A DNA stretch of 64,000 nucleotides from Paenibacillus maysiensis (GTDB taxonomy: Bacteria > Bacillota > Bacilli > Paenibacillales > Paenibacillaceae): NCBI RefSeq assembly GCF_000520815.1, contig NZ_ASRY01000319.1, forward strand, positions 1-64,000, read 5' to 3'. Below the pieces are notes generated by a model. That model was not told the origin of the DNA, searched no databases, and saw only the letters and a list, made by a program, of their open reading frames with translations. The position numbers and the translations under genes are program-made. Shown here one piece after another: positions 35,098-43,067 of the stretch. The stretch's first letter is position 1. Each line of letters opens with the position of its first letter.

Positions 35098-35544
35098 ATG
35101 TCATTTATCGTAAGAAATGCTGAACCTAACGATGTGAATGGTTTGACGGAGTTAATGTATGAGTATATTGTTGGTTTTTATAAGAATCCCGCACCGGCTG
35201 CTGAAAAAATACATAATTTGATTTTTAACCTTTTCGAGAAGCAAGCAGGTATACAGTTCGTAGTAGAGCAGGAAGGGGAGCTTGTTGGCTTCGCTACATT
35301 ATACTTTGCTTTCAGCACAATGAGAGCAGATAAAATCACCATCATGAACGATCTCTTTGTCAGGGAGCCATACAGAGATACAGAGGTGGAATCCCAACTG
35401 TTTTTGGAATGCCGACGTTACTCACAAGAGCATGGGTATGCGTACATGTCCTGGATCACGGGGCCTAGCAATCAGCGGGCGCAACGTTTCTTTGAAGAAA
35501 AGGGCGCCGTCCAGGCAGATTGGGTTAACTATTCCATTATCTAA
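35098..35544 (+). CDS. GNAT-family N-acetyltransferase
   Basis: A 148-residue acetyltransferase. It has the opening FIVRNAEPNDVNGLTELMYEYI, the central strand FVVEQEGELVGFATLYFAFS, the acetyl-CoA-binding region LFVREPYRDTEVESQLFLEC (a degraded RxxGxG/A loop) and WITGPSNQRAQRFFEEKGA at the C-terminus. The substrate is unknown. The ATG at 35098 has AGAGGGGGAG ahead; the frame is open to 35017 but that part is AT-rich leader. It lies just past the IS1182 remnant. Confidence 0.87.
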   Translation: MSFIVRNAEPNDVNGLTELMYEYIVGFYKNPAPAAEKIHNLIFNLFEKQAGIQFVVEQEGELVGFATLYFAFSTMRADKITIMNDLFVREPYRDTEVESQLFLECRRYSQEHGYAYMSWITGPSNQRAQRFFEEKGAVQADWVNYSII

Positions 35545-35648
35545 GTCATGGGTTCTTGGTGATTCGATGAAACAAATTAGCAGCCGATTTTCGATTGCAG
35601 TGCATACCATGCCATGATTACTTTACGCCCATCGTTATGTACAGGCAA

Positions 35649-35830
35649 TTACATTGCCACAAGCGTCAACAGTAATCCTGTTATCATACGCAAAACCATT
35701 GCGCAGTTATGATCTATAAATCCCACAATGCGCTGTAAATCGGCTATTTGTCGATCACTTTTTGACGGTAGTTTTGTAACAGAGCATTTACTTCCGGAAC
35801 GCTTGTTACGTCTTCTTTATAGGAGAGGGG
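35649..35830 (-). pseudogene. MerR-family regulator remnant (C-terminal part, frameshifted)
   Basis: On the minus strand one frame reads EDVTSVPEVNALLQNYRQKV and stops. One base over, the adjacent frame continues with RQIADLQRIVGFIDHNC. Together they match the C-terminal dimerisation helix and tail of AdhR-like MerR regulators (QIADLxxIIxFIDxKC). The DNA-binding half is absent and the reading frame is shifted, so it is a relic. It fills most of the 35545-35866 gap. Confidence 0.6.
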
Positions 35831-35866
35831 GTAAAAGGAAGCCGCTCAACAAACTGGAGTATCATC

Positions 35867-36301
35867 TCAGAACTGTCTTGCACTCACTTGAAGGTCGTAC
35901 AGAGATCCATCCGAGTTGGATATGCGAACTTCATAATTTCCTGATAAACCGCTGGAAACCAGTTGTTCAAAGGTTCTTGTTTTTTGTTTACCAGCCGGAA
36001 CGTCAGAAGTCCCAAAATCTTCACCATTAATAATTACATTCACATGGACTGTGGAGGTGCCATTGTTTTTAACGTATAAATTTAGATGTTTCCCGTTTTG
36101 AGGGGATAGTGTGAAAAAGTCTTGGAAGCCCCCATGTCCTCTACTACGAGCGGAAACTATGGTTTCAACACCAGGGGAGGGAGGATTAACTCCATTTTTG
36201 GCTACTGCTTTAAGCACTGGATTTGGAGAGGCTGAAACATGAGATTCGGCAGATTGGGACAATAGCAACATCGTTAAGGAAAGAAAAATGAATTTTTTCA
36301 T
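35867..36301 (-). CDS. small secreted protein, related to the one at 33469
   Basis: A 144-residue predicted exported protein. The signal peptide (MKKFIFLSLTMLLLSQSAES, cut near SHVSA) is followed by a ~115-residue domain. The domain contains KHLNLYVKNNGTSTVHVNVI, a VPAGKQKTRTFEQL stretch and the strand-like SGNYEVRISNSDGSLYDLQV. The LYVKNNG motif and the order of strands match the 33469 protein (MYVKNTG, then SGTYTVTIYG), so the two are probably diverged paralogs. No function is recognised. An AAGAAGGGG ribosome site precedes the ATG. Confidence 0.7.
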   Translation of the reverse strand: MKKFIFLSLTMLLLSQSAESHVSASPNPVLKAVAKNGVNPPSPGVETIVSARSRGHGGFQDFFTLSPQNGKHLNLYVKNNGTSTVHVNVIINGEDFGTSDVPAGKQKTRTFEQLVSSGLSGNYEVRISNSDGSLYDLQVSARQF

Positions 36302-36420
36302 AGTAATGACCCCTTCTTAATTGGATGGTTTACTGTTATTGCTATTGGGTTTCTATGTACATGTTTTTGGAAGTAGCTTAGATTGTTATGTTGTTCCTAT
36401 TTGGTTAGAATATAAACAGC

Positions 36421-36725
36421 TTGATTTTAAATTTAGGTATGAAGGGAATTTCAAAATGGCAAAAATCAAGTACTCAAATCACAAAAAGATATGTAGCTGA
36501 AGATATTGTGGGACAGCAGATAGTAGGCGTTGTTAATTTCCCTCCAAGACGCATTGCTGGCTGCAATTCTGAAGTGTTGGTTCTTGGAGGTATGTACCGA
36601 ATGGAACACCCATCGGATAATCATGGATGGTTATTTTCAATCAAACATTCAAAGATGAGGTGATAGAATGTTAAAAGCTCCACTTTTTGAAAATGATGTA
36701 CCTGTAGTCCTTCCGCGCCCTTAAT
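36421..36725 (+). pseudogene. csaA-like (tRNA-binding domain) remnant
   Basis: The frame from 36421 to 36663 contains KSSTQITKRYVAEDIVGQQI and VVNFPPRRIAGCNSEVLVLG, the second half of the CsaA/tRNA-binding OB-fold domain. The N-terminal strands (the KLDIRVG region) are absent upstream, the C-terminus drifts after the conserved LGG, and a different frame (36668-36725) carries the end-like LKAPLFENDVPVVLPRPL. It is a truncated, frame-broken copy and unlikely to work. Confidence 0.65.
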
Positions 36726-36791
36726 GGAGTGGAAGTGATTACTTCTCTCCGCTGGGGCATCTACCCCAACTTATATTCGGAGGGAAATAAA

Positions 36792-37667
36792 ATGAAAAAT
36801 AATACGTTAGGTGCTATATATTTGGCTTTAGCCGCCAGCATTTGGGGCGGAATGTACATTGTTGTTAAGGTAGTTGTAGCTGTAATTCCACCGCTGGAAT
36901 TGGTCTGGATGAGATATGTTGTAGCAATCATTGCACTTTTGGTGATTGGTTTTATTAAGCGCCAATCATGGAAAGTTCATAAACGTGATTTATTGCTGCT
37001 AGTAGTGATCGGAGTCGTAGGGAATGCAATTTCCATTGTAACGCAAGAATATGGGACAATGCTATCTTCGGCGCAAATGGGAGCTATCATTACTTCTTCC
37101 ACACCAGCCTTTATGGTTATTTTCGCTAGATGTCTACTTAAGGAACGATTAACGTTAAAAAAAATCAGTTCAGTCGTTTTAGCTACAGTCGGTGTAACGT
37201 TGATCGTTGGGAATGCTCACGTAGACGAATCAAGCCAGCTTGGCGGTATAGCTCTACTTATTGCAGCTCTAACTTGGGCGCTCATGTCAGTGTTAATTAA
37301 ACGCGTACCCGGACAGTATTCACCTCTTTTGGTCACGACCTATTCAATCTTGTTTGCCATCATCGTACTGACTCCTATGGTTGTAGGACAGTTGCCCCAA
37401 ATTGACTTTTCCCAGTTGGCCAGACCAAAAATCTGGGGAGGAATTTTGTATTTGGGGATTATTTCAACCGCTTGTGCGTTCATTCTCTGGAATCGTGGTT
37501 TACAATTAATGAATGCTTCAAGCGGGGGGTTATTTTTCTTTTTTCAACCCTTGGTGGGAACCTTCTTAGGATGGATTCTACTGGGAGAACAAGTAGGTGG
37601 TACATTTTGGATCGGCGCGCTTTTCATTTTGATAGGTGTTTTATTGGTGATTAAAGAAAAAAAATAA
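36792..37667 (+). CDS. EamA-family DMT exporter
   Basis: A 291-residue transporter with ten membrane helices in two EamA repeats. It opens IYLALAASIWGGMYIVVKVVV, and the second repeat starts near ALLIAALTWALMSVLIKR. It ends in EQVGGTFWIGALFILIGVLL. Such proteins export amino acids, drugs or metabolites. The ATG at 36792 has CGGAGGG ahead; the longer frame from 36729 lacks one. A strong terminator (37688-37717) is shared with the converging SDR gene. Confidence 0.9.
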   Translation: MKNNTLGAIYLALAASIWGGMYIVVKVVVAVIPPLELVWMRYVVAIIALLVIGFIKRQSWKVHKRDLLLLVVIGVVGNAISIVTQEYGTMLSSAQMGAIITSSTPAFMVIFARCLLKERLTLKKISSVVLATVGVTLIVGNAHVDESSQLGGIALLIAALTWALMSVLIKRVPGQYSPLLVTTYSILFAIIVLTPMVVGQLPQIDFSQLARPKIWGGILYLGIISTACAFILWNRGLQLMNASSGGLFFFFQPLVGTFLGWILLGEQVGGTFWIGALFILIGVLLVIKEKK

Positions 37668-37687
37668 AAGAGGATTGCTTGATACGA

Positions 37688-37717
37688 CAAAAAAAACGGC
37701 TTCGGCCGTTTTTTTTA
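37688..37717. terminator. bidirectional terminator
   Basis: A-tract, AAACGGC, TTCG tetraloop, GCCGTTT, T-tract: a compact stem usable from both strands, between the converging DMT exporter and SDR genes. Confidence 0.85.
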
Positions 37718-37743
37718 TTTCAGCCAATTATGGAAACTTTAAG

Positions 37744-38484
37744 TTACAGCGTTTGTCCGCTGTCCACCGTAATAATCTGGCCTGTCATGGCTTCCTGTTC
37801 CAAGGCAGAGCAAATCATGCTGGCGATATCTTCGGGCGTGGAAATGTGCTGTAGCAGCAAATGAGGAAACAATTGTGTCATTTGATCCTCCCTCCCTGCC
37901 CACCATCTTGTCGCTACCGCTCCCGGCACGATGCAATTGACGCGGATATCTGGTGCTAAGGCTCGTGCTAACGATTTCGTCAGCCCGTGAACAGCCGCTT
38001 TAGATACGGCATAAGGGAGTGAGGAACCTAGTCCCGTCTGTCCCGCTATACTTCCAAGATTAACGATGGCTCCTTGTTTACTACTCTTCATAAAAGGAGC
38101 TACGGCTCTGGCGCAGTAAAACATGCCTTTTACATTTACATTAAAAAGATCATCCCATACCTCTTCCGTGGCCGCCTCCAGATCATCCATAGGAATGTGA
38201 TGTGTAATGCTGGCATTATTCACGAGTACATCAACCGTGTCGAATTGCTGAACAATCTGGTCCACCATATCTCGTACCTCTTTGTCTTGGGAAACGTCCG
38301 CCTGTAACGCGATAGCACGTCCACCCTTTTCAAGTATCATTCGCACGGTTTCCTCTGCATCGTTTTTAGAGCGCGAATAGTTGACGACCACCGTAGCCTT
38401 TCGATCTGCCAGCGCCATGCATACAGCTCTCCCAATTCCTGTACCCCCACCTGTAACCAATGCTACTTTTTGATGTAAATCCAT
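37744..38484 (-). CDS. SDR-family oxidoreductase (FabG-like)
   Basis: A 246-residue classical short-chain dehydrogenase with VTGGGTGIGRAVCMALA (about residues 10-26), LVNNASITH, catalytic NLGSIAGQTG and YAVSKAAVHGLTKSLAR (Y-x3-K), and the end TGQIITVDSGQTL. The substrate is unknown. The ATG at 38484 is spaced well from AAGGAGCG; a TTG two codons upstream is less likely. It is divergent from a LysR-type regulator at 38639, which may control it. Confidence 0.92.
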   Translation of the reverse strand: MDLHQKVALVTGGGTGIGRAVCMALADRKATVVVNYSRSKNDAEETVRMILEKGGRAIALQADVSQDKEVRDMVDQIVQQFDTVDVLVNNASITHHIPMDDLEAATEEVWDDLFNVNVKGMFYCARAVAPFMKSSKQGAIVNLGSIAGQTGLGSSLPYAVSKAAVHGLTKSLARALAPDIRVNCIVPGAVATRWWAGREDQMTQLFPHLLLQHISTPEDIASMICSALEQEAMTGQIITVDSGQTL

Positions 38485-38638
38485 ATACAATCGCTCCTTA
38501 TCCGCTCATTTGATTTTGCTCCTGAAAAAATAAATACCATCTGATATATATTATTGTAGGGGATGTAGTTGGTTCTGTATAATTGAATTAAATGAACGGA
38601 TCGTTCAATAAAAATGAATTCAGATCAGGAGTATGAGG

Positions 38639-39544
38639 ATGGATATTAAAACACTCAAAACATTTCAAATGATCGTGAACTACGGCAGCTTTGTTCGTGC
38701 GGCGGAAGAGATGAATTATGCGCAATCTACAGTTACGATGCAAATGCAAAGGCTGGAGTCGGATATGGGAGTTCAACTGATTGAACGAGGCAAGAAAATA
38801 AAGTTAACTGAGGCGGGCAGGGTGTTTTATGAGCAAAGTCTGCACATTGTAAAGGATATGGAGCAATTGCAGAAGAACATGGAGGATCTGCAATGGGGCA
38901 CCGTAGGCCATATTCGTTTAGGAGTGACCGAGCCGACCGCCAGCTACCGATTACCGGCGATTCTAAAGCGATTCTTATCCGATTATCCGAACATTCAGAT
39001 CTCCATCGAGTTTGGAAATACCCCCACCTTGAGCGAGTGGATTCTCAAAGGGGATATTGATTTAGCGCTGTGTTCCGCACCAGATTTGGGCACTGAGCTA
39101 TATTTTGAACCTTTATGTAAGGAGAATTTTGTGGTTTTGATGCCTGAACATCATCCGCTTGCCGAAAAAACAAGCATTGGGCCAGAGGATTTACAGGGAC
39201 ATCGGTTGCTTATTACGTCAGCCACCTGCCCCTATCGTCGCAAACTAGAAATGGTCATGAAGGAATATGGAATAACCACGTTAGATACCATGGAAATTGG
39301 CAGCATGACGGCTTTGAAATTCTATGTGGAAAGCGGGTTGGGTATTGCCCTTGTGCCCCAAATTCTAGTGAATCCCGTTCCGGCAGGAACAACGACGAGG
39401 GAATTAAGTGGCAGCCTGATAGATATGACTTTCGGCATTCTCTGTAAAACAACAGAGTATCCACTTAAGCTAGCAGGTTCAAAGCTTTATTCTGTGTTGA
39501 AGCAAGAGCTTAAGGGGGAAGCCTTTCAAAATAATCTGGACTGA
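38639..39544 (+). CDS. LysR-family transcriptional regulator
   Basis: A 301-residue LysR regulator. It has an N-terminal winged HTH (DIKTLKTFQMIVNYGSFVRA through STVTMQMQRLESDMG, residues 2-45), a linker helix and a periplasmic-binding-like effector domain (about 90-295, starting HIRLGVTEPTASYRLPAILK). The ATG at 38639 is eight bases from CAGGAG; the ATG at 38633 is too close. Divergent to the SDR gene, which is the likely target. The effector is unknown. Confidence 0.9.
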   Translation: MDIKTLKTFQMIVNYGSFVRAAEEMNYAQSTVTMQMQRLESDMGVQLIERGKKIKLTEAGRVFYEQSLHIVKDMEQLQKNMEDLQWGTVGHIRLGVTEPTASYRLPAILKRFLSDYPNIQISIEFGNTPTLSEWILKGDIDLALCSAPDLGTELYFEPLCKENFVVLMPEHHPLAEKTSIGPEDLQGHRLLITSATCPYRRKLEMVMKEYGITTLDTMEIGSMTALKFYVESGLGIALVPQILVNPVPAGTTTRELSGSLIDMTFGILCKTTEYPLKLAGSKLYSVLKQELKGEAFQNNLD

Positions 39545-39550
39545 TGTTAA

Positions 39551-39735
39551 CTACATGAGTCCCTCTTCCTTCATACTAATGAACGTTTTGTCTCCTAATA
39601 TGACATGATCCAGCAATTCGATACCGAGTAAAAGCCCTGCGTCTCGTAATCGGAGGGTTGTGCTTACATCTTCCGAGCTAGGAGCAGGTGTACCTGAAGG
39701 ATGATTATGACAGGCAACGATAGATGGAAGGTAAT
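39551..39735 (-). pseudogene. radC/YeeS-type JAB-domain remnant
   Basis: The minus strand reads [20 protein letters not shown], then [20 protein letters not shown] and [20 protein letters not shown] to a TAG stop. This is the C-terminal half of the RadC/MPN(+) domain with its H-x-H-P-S-G metal motif intact. Nothing like the N-terminal half is found upstream, where the sequence becomes unrelated, so only a ~60-codon 3' relic remains. Confidence 0.78.
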
Positions 39736-39969
39736 ATACTCTGTTTCAAGTCGGAATTTCATACTGAAATTTTAGAGGATACATTTCGCCCGCCCCCTTG
39801 TGTTCATAATTAAAATTTGGGACAATGAAAGAAGTGTTTAAATAGCGAAGACTGCTTAAACATGCTATGATGCAATGATGGCTGAGACGAATGGTGAGTG
39901 CTTTGTTTTAAATAAAAGGATTGTATATAGAGGAAGACGAATTTTAACGTTTTGAAAAGAGGACCGAAC

Positions 39970-41067
39970 ATGAAAAAAGAATCCATTTATGGATTAACAC
40001 TAGATCAGTTGACAGCATGGCTCATCGAGCATGGACATAAGAAATCCCGGGCGTTGCAGGTATGGGACGCACTTTACCGGAAACGGATCACCGATTTTGC
40101 TGCGATGACGGAGGTTCATGAAAATTGTACCCGCCTGTTGGCAGAACATTTTCCGATTGAAACATTGGAAGAGCATGTGAAGCAGCAGTCGGCGGATGGG
40201 ACGGTCAAATTCTTGTTCCGTCTTCAGGATGGTAATTTGATTGAAACAGTATTGATGCGGCACAAGTTTGGGCTATCGGTATGTGTGACAACGCAGGTGG
40301 GCTGTAACATCGGATGCAGCTTTTGCGCGAGCGGGCTGTTGAAGAAGAGCCGTGACCTGTCCAGCGGTGAAATCGTCGAGCAGATTATGAAGGTGCAGTT
40401 GTATCTGGATCAGGAACGTCCGGGAGACCGGGTCAGTCACGTCGTTGTGATGGGGATTGGTGAGCCGTTTGACAACTTCGTGAACCTGTCCGACTTTATC
40501 CGGGTCATTAAGGATCATAAAGGGCTGGCGATTGGCCCGCGTCATATTACGGTTTCTACGAGCGGACTTGCCGATAAAATTATTGAATTTGCCGATTCCG
40601 ATCTGCATGTCAATCTGGCGATTTCCCTTCATGCGCCGAATAATGAGACTCGTACCCGCATTATGAAGATTAATCGGGCGATTCCGATTGAGAAGCTGAT
40701 GCAGGCGATTGATTATTATTTGGACAAAACAAATCGTCGGATTACGCTGGAGTATATTTTGTTAAAGGATGTTAACGATACCAAGGAGCATGCGCTGGAG
40801 TTGGCTGAGTTGGTAGGCCACCGCCGCAATTTGGCAAATGTAAACCTGATTCCATACAATCCGGTGGATGAGCATAGCCAATACCAACGGAGTGAGTCGG
40901 AGTCGATTACTGGCTTCTATGATGTTCTGAAAAAACAAGGCATTAGCTGTAGTGTTCGGCTGGAGCATGGAGTCGACATTGACGCGGCTTGCGGACAGTT
41001 GCGCAGCAAGCAAATCCGCAAGGATGCAAAAGATAGTCGCAATCCGGAACGCGAAGCGATTAGTTAA
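39970..41067 (+). CDS. rlmN: RlmN/Cfr-family 23S rRNA A2503 methyltransferase (RlmN-like)
   Basis: A 365-residue radical SAM methyltransferase that modifies A2503 of 23S rRNA and, for RlmN, A37 of some tRNAs. The cluster motif is C112-x3-C116-x2-C119 in [21 protein letters not shown] and the methyl-carrying C341 in [13 protein letters not shown] are present. Sequence around [20 protein letters not shown] favours RlmN (C2) over Cfr (C8), but it is rather divergent and carries an extra [12 protein letters not shown] segment, so it may be a second copy. The ATG at 39970 follows AGAGGA. A terminator follows. Confidence 0.85.
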   Translation: MKKESIYGLTLDQLTAWLIEHGHKKSRALQVWDALYRKRITDFAAMTEVHENCTRLLAEHFPIETLEEHVKQQSADGTVKFLFRLQDGNLIETVLMRHKFGLSVCVTTQVGCNIGCSFCASGLLKKSRDLSSGEIVEQIMKVQLYLDQERPGDRVSHVVVMGIGEPFDNFVNLSDFIRVIKDHKGLAIGPRHITVSTSGLADKIIEFADSDLHVNLAISLHAPNNETRTRIMKINRAIPIEKLMQAIDYYLDKTNRRITLEYILLKDVNDTKEHALELAELVGHRRNLANVNLIPYNPVDEHSQYQRSESESITGFYDVLKKQGISCSVRLEHGVDIDAACGQLRSKQIRKDAKDSRNPEREAIS

Positions 41068-41070
41068 TAC

Positions 41071-41105
41071 AGAAGCGTACTCTTCAACAGGAGTACGCTT
41101 TTTTA
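41071..41105 (+). terminator. terminator after rlmN
   Basis: AAGCGTACTC and GAGTACGCTT flank an AACAGG-type loop and are followed by TTTT. Confidence 0.8.
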
Positions 41106-41200
41106 TGCCTGGATTATTGAGGAAGGTTCTATAAATGTGAAAATAGTCACGTAATCATTGCTGTTTTTACGTTATAGTGAGTGGTTAGTGGAGGGGTTAT

Positions 41201-41902
41201 ATGACTAACATAATTTCGAATGTGGCGCTCGTTCCGGGCATCTATGTGATGAAAATAGAGGGAACCTTTAAAGGGGAAATGGGCCAGTTCTACATGCTGC
41301 GCAGCGGGATGAGTTACCCACTGCTACCTAGACCCATTAGCATTTATGATATCGGAGAAGAGAGCATTTCCTTTTTATACCGGGTTGTTGGAGAGGGGAC
41401 AAGCCTGTTTTCCCAGCTACAGCCGGGGCAGGAGATTCAGTTGGAAGGGCCTTTCGGCAATGGTTTTCCGCAGGTAGAGGGAAGCTTGGCTTTAATTGGC
41501 GGTGGAATGGGCACGGCTCCATTGCTGCTGGCTGCGAAGCATTACCCCCATGCGCACGTTTATCTGGGGTTTGCGCAGCAAGCCTTCGGGGTTGAGGCAT
41601 TCGAAGCTGTGACGGCATCTGTGCAGGTCAAGGTAGGGGGAAGCATCGTCGAGCAGGTCGATCCGGCTCTCTATGCGAATATGTTTTCCTGCGGGCCGAC
41701 TCCAATGTTACAAGCGCTCGCGATGAAAACAGCTGGCACGTCGTCCCAGTTATATATATCAACAGAAAGACACATGGCCTGTGGTATTGGCGCGTGTTTG
41801 GGCTGTACCATGCATACCCATGGAGGTAATAAGAGGGTTTGTAAGGAAGGGCCTGTATTCCCGGTAGAGGAGGTGGATTTTGATGATCTCCATGGCGTGT
41901 AA
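41201..41902 (+). CDS. pyrK: dihydroorotate dehydrogenase B, electron-transfer subunit
   Basis: A 233-residue PyrK subunit that carries FAD and a [2Fe-2S] cluster and passes electrons from dihydroorotate, via PyrD, to NAD+. FAD-binding [20 protein letters not shown], the NAD-binding [10 protein letters not shown] and [10 protein letters not shown] are visible. The cluster cysteines are in [15 protein letters not shown] plus a later RVCKEGPVF. The GAGGGGTTAT site is just ahead of the ATG. It overlaps pyrD. Unlike the usual layout it stands apart from other pyrimidine genes, behind rlmN. Confidence 0.93.
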   Translation: MTNIISNVALVPGIYVMKIEGTFKGEMGQFYMLRSGMSYPLLPRPISIYDIGEESISFLYRVVGEGTSLFSQLQPGQEIQLEGPFGNGFPQVEGSLALIGGGMGTAPLLLAAKHYPHAHVYLGFAQQAFGVEAFEAVTASVQVKVGGSIVEQVDPALYANMFSCGPTPMLQALAMKTAGTSSQLYISTERHMACGIGACLGCTMHTHGGNKRVCKEGPVFPVEEVDFDDLHGV

Positions 41903-42815
41903 TATTGCAGGCGTACCGTTCAAGAATCCGGTCATCATGGCATCCGGTACATTTGGGTTCGGGCGTGAGTATGCGGAATTTTACTCTCCTGAACTGTTGG
42001 GGGGCATCGTCGGCAAGGGTTTAACCCTTCATCCGAAGGCTGGCAATACCGGATCACGAATACATGAAACAGCATCCGGTATGCTCAATAGTGTGGGACT
42101 GGAAAATCCGGGTGTTGCGGCCTTTTTGAAGGATGAGCTGGATGACATGACACGCTGGAATACGGCTGTAATTGCTAATGTGGGTGGCTCCAATCTGGAG
42201 GAGTACGTTCAGGCCGTAGCCATGATTACGGAAAATGCGCAAAAACGACGCACGATGAATCGCAGAGGCGTCGATATGCTGGAACTGAACATTTCCTGTC
42301 CCAACGTCAAGCAGGGCGGAATGCAATTCGGCATCCAGACGGAGGTGGCGCGGGACGTCGTGCGGCAGGTGCGCAACGTAACGGCGCTTCCGCTGGTCGT
42401 CAAGCTGTCTCCAAATGCAGAGAACATCACGCAGATGGCGGTGATGTGCGAGGAAGAAGGCGCGGACGGTGTTTCACTGATCAATACATTTTCTGCGATG
42501 AAAATTGATATACGTCGGCGACGCAGTGTCTTCGCAAATACGTATGCAGGTCTTTCCGGCCCGGCGATCAAGCCGATTGCCTTGCGCATGGTTCATCAGG
42601 TGGCGCAGGCGGTATCCATTCCGGTGATCGGAATGGGCGGCATTAGCTCGGTGGAGGATATTATCGAATTTACGATGGCAGGAGCGGCTGCGATTCAGGT
42701 GGGGACGTACAATTTTGTCCACTTGCACGCAGGAGCTGAGCTGGTCTACGGTCTTGAACAATGGATGCAGCGGGAAAAGGTGCAGTCATTGGATGAGATA
42801 CGGGGAATTTTGTGA
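41883..42815 (+). CDS. pyrD: dihydroorotate dehydrogenase B, catalytic subunit
   Basis: A 310-residue FMN-dependent class 1B dihydroorotate dehydrogenase, fourth step of pyrimidine synthesis. It has [53 protein letters not shown] with the catalytic-type cysteine, [32 protein letters not shown] and [15 protein letters not shown]. The ATG at 41883 follows AGGAGG inside the end of pyrK. A T-rich terminator ends the pair at 42848-42884. Confidence 0.95.
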   Translation: MISMACNIAGVPFKNPVIMASGTFGFGREYAEFYSPELLGGIVGKGLTLHPKAGNTGSRIHETASGMLNSVGLENPGVAAFLKDELDDMTRWNTAVIANVGGSNLEEYVQAVAMITENAQKRRTMNRRGVDMLELNISCPNVKQGGMQFGIQTEVARDVVRQVRNVTALPLVVKLSPNAENITQMAVMCEEEGADGVSLINTFSAMKIDIRRRRSVFANTYAGLSGPAIKPIALRMVHQVAQAVSIPVIGMGGISSVEDIIEFTMAGAAAIQVGTYNFVHLHAGAELVYGLEQWMQREKVQSLDEIRGIL

Positions 42816-42847
42816 ATTTGGAACCTTTTTGCATACACTAATTCATA

Positions 42848-42884
42848 TAAAACCGACTTGTCTTTTAAAGACAAGCCGGTTTTA
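42848..42884 (+). terminator. terminator after pyrD
   Basis: AAAACCGACTTGTCTTT and AAAGACAAGCCGGTTTT form a long stem followed by ATTTATTTT. Confidence 0.85.
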
Positions 42885-43067
42885 TTTATTTTACTGAAAT
42901 AGCCAAGCTTCAACTATTTCAGATGGAGGCTGCGTTTGTTGTCGTGGGGTTTTTTTAGAGCTTGCAGATGAAGGAGGAATTTGTCAAACAGTGTCGAATA
43001 ACAAGGGATTAGAGGAGCAGAAGACATGCTTTCTTCCCAATGGAGAGCTTGAGAAAGAAGCTAGGTG

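Noticed and set aside
35728-36030. Plus-strand 100-codon open frame
   Set aside because: It overlaps the MerR relic and the secreted-protein gene in antisense and has no ribosome site or coding character.
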